From positions 25,074,328-25,138,327 of the forward strand of contig NC_079876.1 of the NCBI RefSeq assembly GCF_029227915.1: a DNA stretch of 64,000 bases, in the 5' to 3' direction. The notes below the pieces were generated by a model, which made no database searches, was not told where the DNA came from, and worked only from the letters and a program-made list of their open reading frames with translations. A program made the position numbers and the translations under genes. Numbering within the stretch: the first letter of the stretch is position 1; every line of letters begins with the position of its first letter. This DNA is from Hydractinia symbiolongicarpus. Lineage: Eukaryota; Cnidaria; Hydrozoa; Anthoathecata; Hydractiniidae. This document shows positions 13,392 to 24,477 of this stretch, in pieces.

Positions 13392-14129
13392 CTAGTCGAT
13401 AAGGTCCGTGGAGAAATCCACTTAGGCATGAGGGACAATGTAAAAATTGGTTATTTTAGACCTTTTGCTCATGTCAACAGTGCATATGCAAAAACAAATT
13501 GACGAAATTCAGTTTATCCGTTGTCTCGATTGTGTAGAGCTCGACACGCTCATGAAGAGAATGTATGTGATCATGTGATTTTGATGAACGGTTAATGATA
13601 TATAAGGGTTTAAAAATTATGCTGACGTCAGCAAAGACCCGCGAAAACACACAAAATTATTTTTTAGAAATTTGTGTACCTGTTGCCTTCAACGTATAGG
13701 TCTTTAAACGCTGATCAAGATCATGTACTTTTGACAAACGGTTACGGAGATATGGGGGTTTAAATGATTTTTGATGATTTTATGAACCCGTCCATTCCGA
13801 AACGGATTCAGGGACCCAGGTTTGAGAAAATTACCCAAATTGGTCCTATCTGGTCCCAATTTACCAACGCGGTGAAAAATCATTGACATCACCACCTCGT
13901 TTTCAAGTTATTTGGCCTCAAATATTTAAGTGCACTGTAATGGCTTCATTAATTTAATATAGGATATTGACGTTAGTAGTAGTGTTATTAACGTCGCGCC
14001 GTAACGTCATAAAATTTAACATTTGAGACATACTTTTTTCGGCGACTTCAGAGAAAATTTCGGCGAAATCAAAGGAAAGTGACGATATCCACTATGACCG
14101 TCACATACACTCCGTATTATTATAAGAGA
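13392..14129 (-). mobile_element. Helitron-like non-autonomous element (copy B)
   Basis: Read on the minus strand this 738 bp unit starts TCTCTTATAATAATACGG after an A (14130) and ends with hairpin GTGGA-TTTC-TCCAC, then CTAG (13392-13395), then T. Ends and much of the interior match copy A at 6441-7146 in inverted orientation. The interior includes the block that reads as a 63-codon open frame on the minus strand at 13704-13895, similar to that in copy A. The clean A|T flanks support insertion without target-site duplication. Confidence 0.65.
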
Positions 14130-14242
14130 TATAGCAATTGTAGGCTCATAATTTTGTTCTTATAGTCTATGAAAATATTTGAACATTAGCCTTTCAATTT
14201 ATTTCTTGTTAGCAAAAAATTGAAGATTTCTAATTCAATTTA

Positions 14243-14550
<308 letters not shown>

Positions 14551-14974
14551 AAAATAAACAAGATTCCAAGCAAAGCATACTACGTTTATTAAAAAACGAG
14601 ATGACTTAAACCAAAAAATTGCAGAATAAATTGTGGCATGTAGTGAAAAGTACTTCAGATTGCTGTTGCGTGAAAGGCTAACAAATCAACAGAGTTGTCC
14701 TTGTTTTGATAGAGTGAGATTTTAAGCTCATTCTTGTTCTTTTAAAAAAAGTAGAAAAAATAACGGGAAAAGCTTTTGGAGAACGAAGTGCACAAAGTTT
14801 ACCGCAACTTGAGTTTAAGACACAGAAAACAGCCTGTCGTTAACACCAGACTGAACGCTTAGTACAGGTAAACCGTGTCGTACATAAGTATAGGCGTAAT
14901 ATCATTACTATCCAGTTAAAATACTTTGCAATTTTAGTTTCGAGAAAAAGTTTTCATAACAGTAGTAAATGTTC

Positions 14975-15002
14975 TAGCTACCTAACTGCAGTTAGGTAGC
15001 TA
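14975..15002. repeat. Perfect 28 bp palindrome
   Basis: TAGCTACCTAACTG followed directly by its exact reverse complement, with no loop. It sits inside the first copy of the degenerate module. The corresponding place in the copy near 17645 (GTAGCTGCGTAACTAC) is not a perfect palindrome. Confidence 0.85.
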
Positions 15003-16100
15003 TAACTTTTGGCATCAGAATTAAAAATTTTGTTGTGGCGGAACTGTATTTAGCTACCTTTACTTTTTAGCCCGATGTAGTTAAAGAGCTAGCTAAGTAC
15101 CCACAACCCCCAAATAAAATGCAAAACTGCATAAAACCTTTAAAAGAATAGGAATAAATAAAGCTAGCTACAACTAAGGAGGCTGAAAAACCAAACAAAT
15201 GTTACAAAATCTTTTGGGTGACAGAAAGTTGAAACATTAGCACTGAACAGAATAAATCGCCAATTCGAAAATCAAAATGGTGTTTTTACCGGTCTGCATT
15301 GCACTTTCTTTGTCGGCATGTCGTGGCAGCCAAAATTTTGGATTGTTTTTTCAGAAAAATTTTGGTTGTGATTGGTTGCTACTTGCGGGCAATCACAACA
15401 AAATCGGTAAATATATTTAGCATTTCGCATAAAATTTTGTGCAGCCGTGACACGACGCGTCTTTTCGCCATTTTCCCCATAGCCCGATTTTGAAAAAGCG
15501 TCTGGGAGTTCGCCAAAAAACTTTAGCTTCATGGATTTACAACTCCTCTGTTTCGTACAATTTTCTTAGTAGGTCATAGTCTACTAGGAAGACCATCTTG
15601 TGATTCAAACTTAACTTGTGGTCTAAATTTGTGATTTCGTTGTATTGTTATGCTAATATTATAGATCGTATTTCCTCCTTTGCGCAATTGCATCTAAGTT
15701 ACGGCGTTTTTGTGTGACCGTCATGAGCTCAAGATCAACGTGCTACTCTTTGATTAAAAATTATGGTCACCTTCTAAAAAACCATTAAGTCTCCTTAACG
15801 AAATATCTCAATGATTACTGTGAAATAGTATGCTTTGAGTTAAGTATTAAGACCATTACTCTTTTTAAGAGGAACATTAAAAACGTTTAGAAGTGGCCGG
15901 TTTTCGTAGCTAAAGTATCAATAACTTTAATTTTAACATTGTTCCTGCTATGGTGATACAGATTATTTAAAAAAATTATTTAATTAGACAGGAAGAGGTA
16001 TATTGCAAAATGTACTATGCTAGTTATTTGCCCCTTTAATAGTTTTGCAGCAAAGCCGATAAAATATCGTGTTTGTTGTTTGTAGCTTGATAATTTCGTG

Positions 16101-16216
16101 TCCCGTAGATAAACCTACGGGTTCACCCGTCATTTGTATACGGCATTTCGTGTGTCTCGCTTCTTGCGAAAACATTTTGCACAGAGACAGACAGACGACG
16201 GCTATTATTAAATAGA
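16101..16216 (-). mobile_element. Degenerate miniature Helitron-like fragment
   Basis: On the plus strand this reads CCCGTAGATAAACCTACGGG (a hairpin), CCCGTC, CGGCATTTCGTG, ACAGACAGAC and GCTATTATTAAATAGA, followed by CTAG. This is the same order as the miniature units near 28.2 and 29.7 kb. Its 3' CTAG end is not intact. A second partial unit (CCGGGAGACCCGTC) begins after the CTAG at 16217-16220. Confidence 0.45.
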
Positions 16217-16235
16217 CTAGCCGGGAGACCCGTCC

Positions 16236-17635
16236 TCAAAACGCCGGATTAAGCTACAAGCAAATGTGCAGCCTGCCTTTAAATGCCCATGTGGAGCGCT
16301 TCATAAGAAACTGTCAAACAGTCAGGTGGAGCACTTTAGTACAGGTATGCAGTATGTCGTAAACCAAGTAAAGCGCATGCAACATTGTAGTGTCTCAGGT
16401 GTAATGTATTTTTCAAAATATAACTCCACTGCAATTCTAGTCGAAATAAAAATACAGTTTACAACCCTTTGTTTCCTTGTTATAGCAAAACCAATTGTCA
16501 ACATTATTTTATTTTGCGAAATAAGGTTCAGTAAACGTTAACAAATTAATCGTGACACTCGACTAAATGCTTAGTACAGGTAAACCGTGTCGCACATGCG
16601 TTTATGCTTTATATTCTTTTAAAAAAAATTGTATTCAAGCTGTGGTGGCTACAAAACACAGGATACACTCGTTGAAACGCCGGGTTAAGTTACAAGAAAC
16701 GTTGAACACCAGGATGAGTTATTAATAAGAACCCTCAACTGTGCCACACATTCAGGTAAAGCGTTTTAGTACAGCTATATAGTTTGTAGTAAATCAAGTG
16801 AAGTGCACACAACTTTATGGTGTTTCCGATGTAATAGATTTTTCAACTTAACCCTATTCGGTCCAAGGTTTTTCGAAAATACTATGATCGATGGGGCGGG
16901 GGGGTGCGGGGCAGGTGTTCAAATTGAGACAAACTTGGCACATTTATAGTACGTCATAAAAGAAACAAAATGGCAGCAATAAATTTTTGCTTGCGGCAAC
17001 ACATTTTCTGTGACGTCATCAGAAGCTTGAAATTTGTTAAAAATGCCACTATCTGCCTAAATTTTAATTACTTTTGTTCCGAAGCGAATTTTTGCATTCT
17101 GCTTGAAGTTTCTGAAAGCTAAATAAAAGTTACTTAACATATTTTCTGGTTTTTACGTGGATCGCATAAAAAAGTGCCAAAACTTCCCCGAAAATCCGAC
17201 AAAATCGGGAAATCGGATTAATCACGTGTCCACATTATGCAAAATAATTTTTCTTAATAAAACAAAGTTGTGTTGGGAGTTTCAAGTTCTAAAGATAATC
17301 CTAACAGGAGTTATTAAATTTTCCCCATTATAAGGATTTCATAGAGATTTTTAGGGGTAGTTTCGAGTAATGGCCAATATCAAGGCCTCTGAAAGGTATG
17401 GGACTTAAATGTTTGGCATGCAGGTGTCTAATAGATAAATATTGAAACTCAGTAGGTTTTATAGCCATATAACATAGCAATAATGAATTATTAAAAAAAC
17501 CCATCAGACCCCCCCCCCTGGACCGAATAGGGTTAACCTATAATTAAAATACAGATTACAATTTATTGTTACCCCGTCGTAGCAAAAACAAAAAATACTC
17601 AGCAATTTCATTTTGCAGCATAAGTTTTCATAATA
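16236..17635 (+). repeat. Direct tandem duplication interrupted by a MITE
   Basis: The segment starting AACGCCGGATTAAGCTACAAG at about 16239 is repeated from about 16678 (AACGCCGGGTTAAGTTACAAG). Shared landmarks follow in order: an ACTTTAGTACAGGTAT/GTTTTAGTACAGCTAT step, GT(C/A)GTAAA(C/T)CAAGT, the GTAAT(G/A)(T/G)ATTTTTCAA step, AAAATACAG and TAGCAAAA. In the second copy the homology stops at 16851 and resumes at 17533, exactly the limits of the TTAA-flanked element. The insertion therefore followed the duplication. Confidence 0.7.
16852..17532. mobile_element. TTAA-flanked piggyBac-like MITE (subfamily 1)
   Basis: It starts CCCTATTCGGTCC and ends GGACCGAATAGGG, perfect inverted repeats of at least 13 bp flanked by TTAA at 16848-16851 and 17533-17536. 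The interior (681 bp) is related, in opposite orientation, to the element at 51584-52172: both contain the phrase around AGGTGTCTAATAGAT/ATCTATTAGATACCT and the GAACTTGAAA(G/C)T-type stretch. There is no coding capacity. G-rich (about 16893-16914) and C-rich tracts lie just inside the termini. Confidence 0.8.
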
Positions 17636-19272
17636 GTAATAAAAAAGGTAGCTGCGTAACTACATTTATCATAAGAATTGTGTTGCAGTCAAACTGCGTT
17701 TGGCTACTTTCACTTTTTAGCCAGTGATAGCTAAGGAGCTAGCTATATAAACACAACTTCAGCATAAAAATAAATAACAATATACCAAACTGAATAAAAA
17801 CTTTAAAGTATAGGAATAAATAAAGCTAGCTATAGCCAGTTGCCTTAAGCAGAAAATAGCCTCAAGATCTACGTTTATAGGTAGCAAAAATCTTAAAATT
17901 GATTTGTTTAAGATTTAAACATGGCTAGGGAACGTGATAAAATATTCATCTTAACATGTGAAAACACAAAGAAAATAAATAATCCTATAGATAAAAAATA
18001 TTCAGAAAAGAAAGGATCGAAATCGATCGAGATCGAGACCTTCAAACCTCCCACCATCACTCCCAAACCAAAATGGCCTTCGCAAGCGTAGCATATATTC
18101 TCTGCCGGCATGTTGAGGCCGCGAAAAACTTGGATAGGTTATTAGTGAAAATCAGGCCTCGTGATTGGTCTATTACGCGTGAGCGGTCGAAACGAAGCCA
18201 GTAAAAATGGAGTCTGCCGGAATCCAAAATAAAGCTGCAGGGTCTTTCTTTTTTGGCGGTAAAATAAGTTATGGTCTGTAAAATATATTAAACATTAGTA
18301 AGTAAGTTTGTTTTGATGAGGGAACAGAGACAACACGAGGAGGCGTATTTTTAAAAAATGCTATGTTACTTCCTTTAAGAAGGTAATAACCACCTCTCAA
18401 AAAGTTTTTAAGTCATTGTTGTTGCTTAGACTGGCTTTGACATATATGCTCACAACTTATATGCGAAATTTCGAAGGATATAGTTATTTAGCTAGTTTAA
18501 AAGGTTTGAAGGCTATTTCATTAGCAAGTTTAAGTTAAAAGTAAGGTTAGTACTTATATTGAATAAACTATGAATACCCAAATATGTAGAAAACGTTTTG
18601 TCATTTTCAGTTATATTTAGATGCCCAATATGATATTTAAGATGATTTAAATTGTTGTTTTTATCCAGAGTGATCATAAAATTTCCCACCCGACTTTCGT
18701 GTAAGTCACTAAAATAAAAAAACAACAGCTGATTCGTAGCCCATTTAATTCTACTCGATCTAGTAAATGCGCATTAGACGTGCCTAAAGTAAATCGCATA
18801 TTTCGAAGTTGCAATCCGGTAGTTCGTGGATCTTGAAGTTTAATTTGTAGCATGAAAAACAACTACAAAGAAATCTTGACTCCGATTTATTACTTTTTAT
18901 CTTGCTTATCCAAAGTAATATCCGATTTTTTTCACAATAATAATTTGAACTAAACCTGTGGTCTAAATTTGTAATTTCGTTGTATCGTGATGGGAATAGT
19001 ATTTTATTTCCTCACTTTACGCAATAACATTATGTCCTATTAACGACTTTTTGTGTGATCATCATAAAAAAAGATCAGCGTGCTTTTCTTCAATTAAGCA
19101 TTATGGTCAGTTTTTTACAAGCCAATCCCTCTCGTTGTAAAAGTAATGCTCCGATGAACAACAATTAACAAGCTGGTTTTTTGTCACGCAAGCAGCATTT
19201 GAAAAACTCTTAGAAAAGACATGTTTGTCGACAGCTGAGTTTTGAATATCAATACTTCTGAAAAAACATTTT

Positions 19273-19308
19273 TTAGTTGCAATGGTAATTTTTTACCATT
19301 GCAACTAA
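19273..19308. repeat. Perfect hairpin, 16 bp arms and TTTT loop
   Basis: TTAGTTGCAATGGTAA, TTTT, then the exact reverse complement. No transposon ends or flanking duplication were recognised around it. It could be a small foldback remnant or a transcribed hairpin. Confidence 0.8.
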
Positions 19309-21050
19309 TCTAAGATCAAAATTATTCACCCTATATCTACATAGCCGTGGTGAACCGTAACATTGTAACTGCTATGCCATATATTCGGGTCTGCAAAGAG
19401 ATCCATGTAGGGTTAAGGTCTTGTTGGGCCTATAATTGGTCCATTAGCAAATCGTGAGTACCGGTAGTCTCTAAAACTATAATGAGCTATGTACCAATAT
19501 ATTACAGTGGATATTCTTTCTTTATGTTTTCTACTGGTATTTTAGTGAAAGGTGTAGCTATGTAAGTGCGTCTTGCATAACATAATCTAGCATTACAGAA
19601 CTAATGAAAAAACAGACACTTTGTATATATGTATTTAGTTTTTGAATTGCTATCTTGTAAAAAAATAAACAAAGAAACAAAAAGGTATTTAAAAAAATTG
19701 TATATGGCTACTTTTACGTTTTGACCAGAAACATCTAACATTTCCAGCTTAGTAAAAACCAGATTGGCGAAGATAAAACAACAATAAGTAATTCTGGTTA
19801 GAATAAAAAAAACTTATACCAAATTGAATAAAAATCTTAAAAGAAAAGCAAAAAATAAGTCTTGTTTGGTAGCCGCCTTTCACATGCTCCCTTAAAGTGT
19901 ACGTTTGTAGCCACCATCTTAAAATTGGTTTGTTTAAAACATACGGTTAATAAAAGTGGTAATTATCCTAACATGTGAAAATATATAAAAGTTAAATATT
20001 TCAACAATACAAACCATTTAGAAAAGGAAACGTTGAAGGGCCTGTTTTTCTGCATATACATTTACCTTTTGACATCCTTTTAAGCCCTGTTTGGTCCAGG
20101 AGAAGGGATCCACCAAATTTTTTTGTTTGTATATACTCTGTGAAAAGGGGTAAAAGAGTTTCTGCGAATCTTGTTTGGTAACATATGTTATGTTTCCTCA
20201 AATTACCTGAATGTTTTGTTATATCTTTATTTCTAATGTTTAAACTATGTTGTTGGTAGATAAGATCAGTGTGTTCCCAAATACATTTACTATCGCATAA
20301 AACAATTCAAAAATATCAAAGCGTATGGTACCCAATATTTCCCTCTTTCACAACTATTTTTTCGCAGGACGCAAAAACATGAGAAACATTATTTACATTA
20401 TATCGGCTTGAGTTATAATATAATTATACTATTTTCACGAATCCCTACAATAAATATATATGCACCCAAGATAGGTAACATGTTTTCTGACAAAGAAAGT
20501 TAAATCGTGTGAAATAAAGAAGTGTTTATGTTTTATCTTATCTTCCCATAGCAATCATATGGTTAATATATGTACGCAGCTTGGCCATGTCAAGGCGCCT
20601 AACATAACATAAGTAGAATATGTTACATATTTTTAATTGCATTGAGTCACAGGCCTAATTGTTTTTGTTGGTTATAACTCTCATTATACATTCATCGTCA
20701 TTTTTTTTATCTTTGTATCATTTTTGCTGACTTGCAAGACCTCGACCACACGAGTTCCACAAAGTATACTTTATCCTGGTCCACATGTGTTAACATGTTA
20801 TTAACAGACCAAAATTGTATTACTAATTATTCATTTAACAGCATGGCATCTTCTCCAAGAAAGTATAAAAGACGAAGTACGATGCTCAAAATAACATTCT
20901 CACTTAAAAAAAGCCTTGAGTCTGCATCTTTAAAAGAAGAAAATACAGGTTAGTTCACATAAAAGTTCAAATCAAATACTTACCGCCATTTTTTCCTTCC
21001 ACACTGTTTATTAATAAATATATTTACGTTTTCTTTTTTCTAGAATCAAG

Positions 21051-22665
21051 ATGAAGCTTTGGATACTTCTTGTTTGCTTTCTTGTTGGAACACTTGCCGG
21101 TAAGTTCAACTTTATTTATATCAAATTTTACCTTAATTAAAGATTTTGTTAGATGAAATTACTGTATGGTTTTAATCAATCAAGTGACTTTAATGTTCAG
21201 TTTGTATTTATTTCAGTAATTGCCGAAGAAGATGTTCCTAGCAAAGACGAAGGTATATATTTTCGTATTATTGTTTTTTAATGTTTTGGTAATGTCTAGT
21301 TACTTTTTATTAACAAACAGCATTTTATAAATTTGCTTCTCCAATATAGATGAGGAAAGCGATCCTAGTACGTATGGTGGATATGCAGGAAGAGGAGTTG
21401 GATATGGTGGAAGATATGGCGGTCATGGAGGACGGTATGGCGGTCATGGAGGACGATATGGTGGTCATGGAGTACGATATGGTGGCCACGGAAGACGCTA
21501 TGGCGGTCATGGAGGACGATATGGTGGCCATGGAAGATACGGAGTAGGATACGGAAGCTACGGCGGACGTGGACATTCTGGATACGGAAAAAAAGCATAC
21601 GGTGATCCAAGTTATAAAGTCTACAAAAGCGTGTATTCTCATGGTAAACACGGGGGAAGATACGGCGGATATGCTGGAAGACGAGTGAGATATGGTGGCA
21701 GATATGGCGGTCATGGTAGACGACTTGGCGGTCATGGTGGACGATATGGTGGTCATGGAAGCCGATATGGTGGCCATGGAGGACGTTATGCTGGTCATGG
21801 AGGACGATATGGAGGTCGGCGTGGGCATGGTAAATATGGAATAGGATACGGAAACTACGGTGGACGTGGATATTCTGGATATGGAAAAAACGCATACGGT
21901 GATCCAAGTTACAAAGTCTACAAAAGCGTGTATTCTCATGGTAAACACGGGGGAAGATACGGCAGATATGCTGGAAGACGAGTGGGATATGGTGGCAGAT
22001 ATGGCGGTCATGGTAGACGACTTGGCGGTCATGGTGGACGATATGGTGGTCATGGAAGCCGATATGGTGGCCATGGAGGACGATATGCTGGTCATGGAGG
22101 ACGATATGGAGGTGGGCGTGGACATGGTAAATATGGAGTAGGATACGGAAACTACGGCGGACGTGGATATTCTGGATATGGAAAAAAAGCATACGGTGAT
22201 CCAACATACGGATACGGAAGAGGGTATGGAAGTGGATACGGACTTGGTGGTTACGGAGGACGAGGGTATGGAAGCGGTTACGGATATGGAGGTGTAACAG
22301 GCGGATATGGCGGATATGGATATGGACATAAAGCATATGGTGATCCAACATATGGACACGGAAGTGGATACGGAAGTGGATACAGAAGTGGATACGGACT
22401 TGGTGGTTATGGAGGACGAGGTTATGGCGGCGGTTACGGTTATGGGGGTGTAACAGGCGGATATGGTGGATATGGTTACGGACACAAAGCATATGGTGAT
22501 CCAACATACGGAAGTGGATACGGATATGGTGGATATGGAGGACGTGGTTACGGTGGCGGGTATGGATACGGTGGTAGCCGAGGCGGATATGGTGGAGGTA
22601 GAGGCGGATATGGCGGTTATGGGGGTTCTGGTTATGGACACAAGGCATATGGAGATGAGCAATAA
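21051..22665 (+). CDS. Secreted Gly/Tyr/His/Arg-rich repeat protein
   Basis: Three coding exons, 21051-21099, 21217-21252 and 21350-22665 (TAA), give 466 residues. A 5' UTR exon probably ends at 20948 (donor gttag) and joins an acceptor at 21043. Residues 1-16 (MKLWILLVCFLVGTLA) are a clear signal peptide. A short acidic stretch (EEDVPSKDEDEESDP) follows, then a long cationic low-complexity domain built from GGRYGGHG units. Six modules end in (K/H)(K/N)AYGD(P/E); the first three are Arg/His-rich and the last three are GYG-rich with GGVTGG or GGSRGG spacers. The acidic pro-part before a basic Gly/Tyr-rich part resembles precursors of secreted structural or antimicrobial Gly/Tyr-rich peptides, but no family is assigned. 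Long open frames on the minus strand are by-products of the repeat. Confidence 0.88.
21601..22194 (+). repeat. Tandem duplication of a 297 bp coding module
   Basis: 21601-21897 and 21898-22194 are nearly identical direct copies, each 99 codons, differing at only a handful of bases. Both begin GGTGATCCAAGTTA (Gly-Asp-Pro-Ser-Tyr). The unit length is a multiple of three, so the frame is kept. The high identity implies a recent duplication or gene conversion within the Gly/Tyr-rich protein gene. Confidence 0.9.
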
Positions 22666-22707
22666 CTTTCATTGTAAATTTAAAAATTGTAATTATACTG
22701 GTGTTTC

Positions 22708-22713
22708 AATAAA
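22708..22713 (+). terminator. Polyadenylation signal of the Gly/Tyr-rich gene
   Basis: AATAAA occurs 43 bases after the stop codon at 22665, a usual distance for a compact 3' UTR. Confidence 0.6.
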
Positions 22714-24218
22714 TAGCATATAGTGATACTTCACTCATATTTTGCCTTATCATTTAAAACAATTCTTTTTGCGTTACCGCAATACGTGATGGTTAGAAAT
22801 ATGCTTTTATATACAAATCTCCCTTTTCGCACGAACTGGAGAAACAAATATTAATTTGTTTGAATGAATCGTTATTTTACTCAAGTGAATTGTTAAGTCA
22901 ATATTTGTGATTTAACAACAAACATTTTCCTAAAATATTTGTCCTTTTTTATCAATTTATTTTCTTTCCTCAAATCTCAAGATAACTTGACTTAGCATTT
23001 AAAGAAGTGATTTGGTTTAATTTCCGTAGCTCGTTCCGAAAATGTTTGACAATTATACTACGCGTACTACTTTACTAAAAAAATGCCTCACCAACTGTTT
23101 TTCTTCGTTCAATCAAAATTTTAGAACATCACAAAAATTTACTTTTCTCGAAGAAAAAATGCCTAGGCCCTACGTTTTATTATATATGCGGTGGTCTAAA
23201 ACTTAACTTACCCATTTAACCCGAGTTACCTAATCATCTTTGTTAAGAGCTACACTTCAATTCTCTTTGAACCAAGAAAAACATTTTAAAAAGAACATCA
23301 AACACTTTGATTATTTACAGATAAACTATTTATCGTAACCCAAACTTATTACTAACAGTGGACGCTGTAGCTTTGAGTTTATCATAAATTAATGTCACTC
23401 CACAATTTGGAAGCAGCATAATTGTCTATGCAAACCATGAAGACCTTTCTCGTGCAGAAATGTGAATTTCCTTTCGACGACCGATGTGCTCTGCTCTTAA
23501 AAGATTTTAGCAGGTAAATTACGTTTTAGAGCAGTAATAGCTAAAATATAATCGGGACGTTGTCAATATTGCAGATGCAATCCCAATCCCTACTTTTATT
23601 TATGCATTTTTATTTTGGTACTTATAATTTCTTCCTGTTATTCTTTCAATTGAATCAGGAAGTTGTCGTAGATGGTCAAAAGTATCTTTACTGATTGAGA
23701 GTAACACGGTTGATAGGCAGAAAGTATATTAAATGATAAGAAGTATTACTGTCCATGGTCCGGTGTTTCACAGTTAATGGTCTCGAGTGTGGAAAGTTTA
23801 ACTTAAAATACTACCTTTTTCTTAAAAGAACAACGCTGCATATGTGAGATAAAATGGTACGATTAAACCTGCACATTAGCTTCCCAAATGCTGCAAAGAT
23901 GACTTTTTCTTACTTTTAATAGAAGTTGATAGAAGACGTAAAAAGTGTAATAAACACAGGTGATTACTTTCATCAATAAATTCATATTATTGACAAATAT
24001 CGTGATAAATTGAGATATTTTTAGATGAAGCTCTTCTAGAGGAGTTGAAATCTTGTTCGGTAAAAAAGAAACCATTAGATATTTGTTTTTGCCATATTTG
24101 GTAACTTCGTCTTTACAGCACACACTAGACTGGTCAACTTCGTTAAAAAAATCTTTTGTAGCCTGCAGTCTGAAAGTGGCGTTTCTCTCTTGTTTGTCAT
24201 CATTTTTTTAAATTTTAG
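22714..24218. other. Non-coding stretch
   Basis: AT-rich; no spliced coding structure, tRNA-like fold or transposon terminus recognised. Confidence 0.4.
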
Positions 24219-24477
24219 GAACCAGTTTCCAAGGCTTCGCTTCCAATTGTGGTTTTATCAACTTAAGTGTAGTAGCTCCAGTGGTACTTATTTTGGCAAA
24301 ACTAACCGACATTTAATAGTTAAGGCTTTGGAACGTCTTGGTATTTCACCTGTGGCTGTTAAGTCTGTTAAAAGGGCTTATTTATTTGCCGCCAATGAAC
24401 AAGGAACAGATATTTCTCTGAGATCAGCTTCCTATGATCTTATTGTCACCATATCAGCTCCCAATATTTTTGTCTAA
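24219..24477 (+). CDS. Possible terminal exon of an unrecognised gene
   Basis: An open frame of about 86 codons follows a polypyrimidine tract and acceptor (tttttttaaattttag) and ends at TAA 24475-24477. The peptide is non-repetitive and of ordinary composition (GKTNRHLIVKALERLGISPV, later YDLIVTISAPN). That is unusual for chance sequence in this AT-rich DNA. No upstream exon or known domain is recognised. It may be an exon of a small gene or a decayed gene fragment. Confidence 0.3.

Larger units (their letters stand above)
14840..19990. repeat. Array of degenerate copies of one non-coding module
   Basis: Several landmarks recur in order and in the same orientation. GCTTAGTACAGGTAAACCGT occurs at about 14857 and 16570. 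AGTTTTCATAA(C/T)AGTA occurs at about 14949 and 17622. GAGCTAGCTA occurs at about 15086 and 17737. TAGGAATAAATAAAGCTAGC occurs at about 15149 and 17811. GTGGTCTAAATTTGT occurs at about 15618 and 18958. CATCTTAAAATTGGTTTGTT at about 19915 matches a stretch near 17890. This suggests at least three old copies, later broken up by insertions and a local duplication. No coding frame is conserved between them. Confidence 0.55.

Noticed and set aside
21325-22672. Open frames of 445 and 435 codons on the minus strand over the Gly/Tyr-rich gene
   Set aside because: They are Ser/Thr/Ile- and His/Arg-rich shadows of the plus-strand GGN-TAY repeat. The plus frame has a signal peptide, splice sites and a poly(A) signal.
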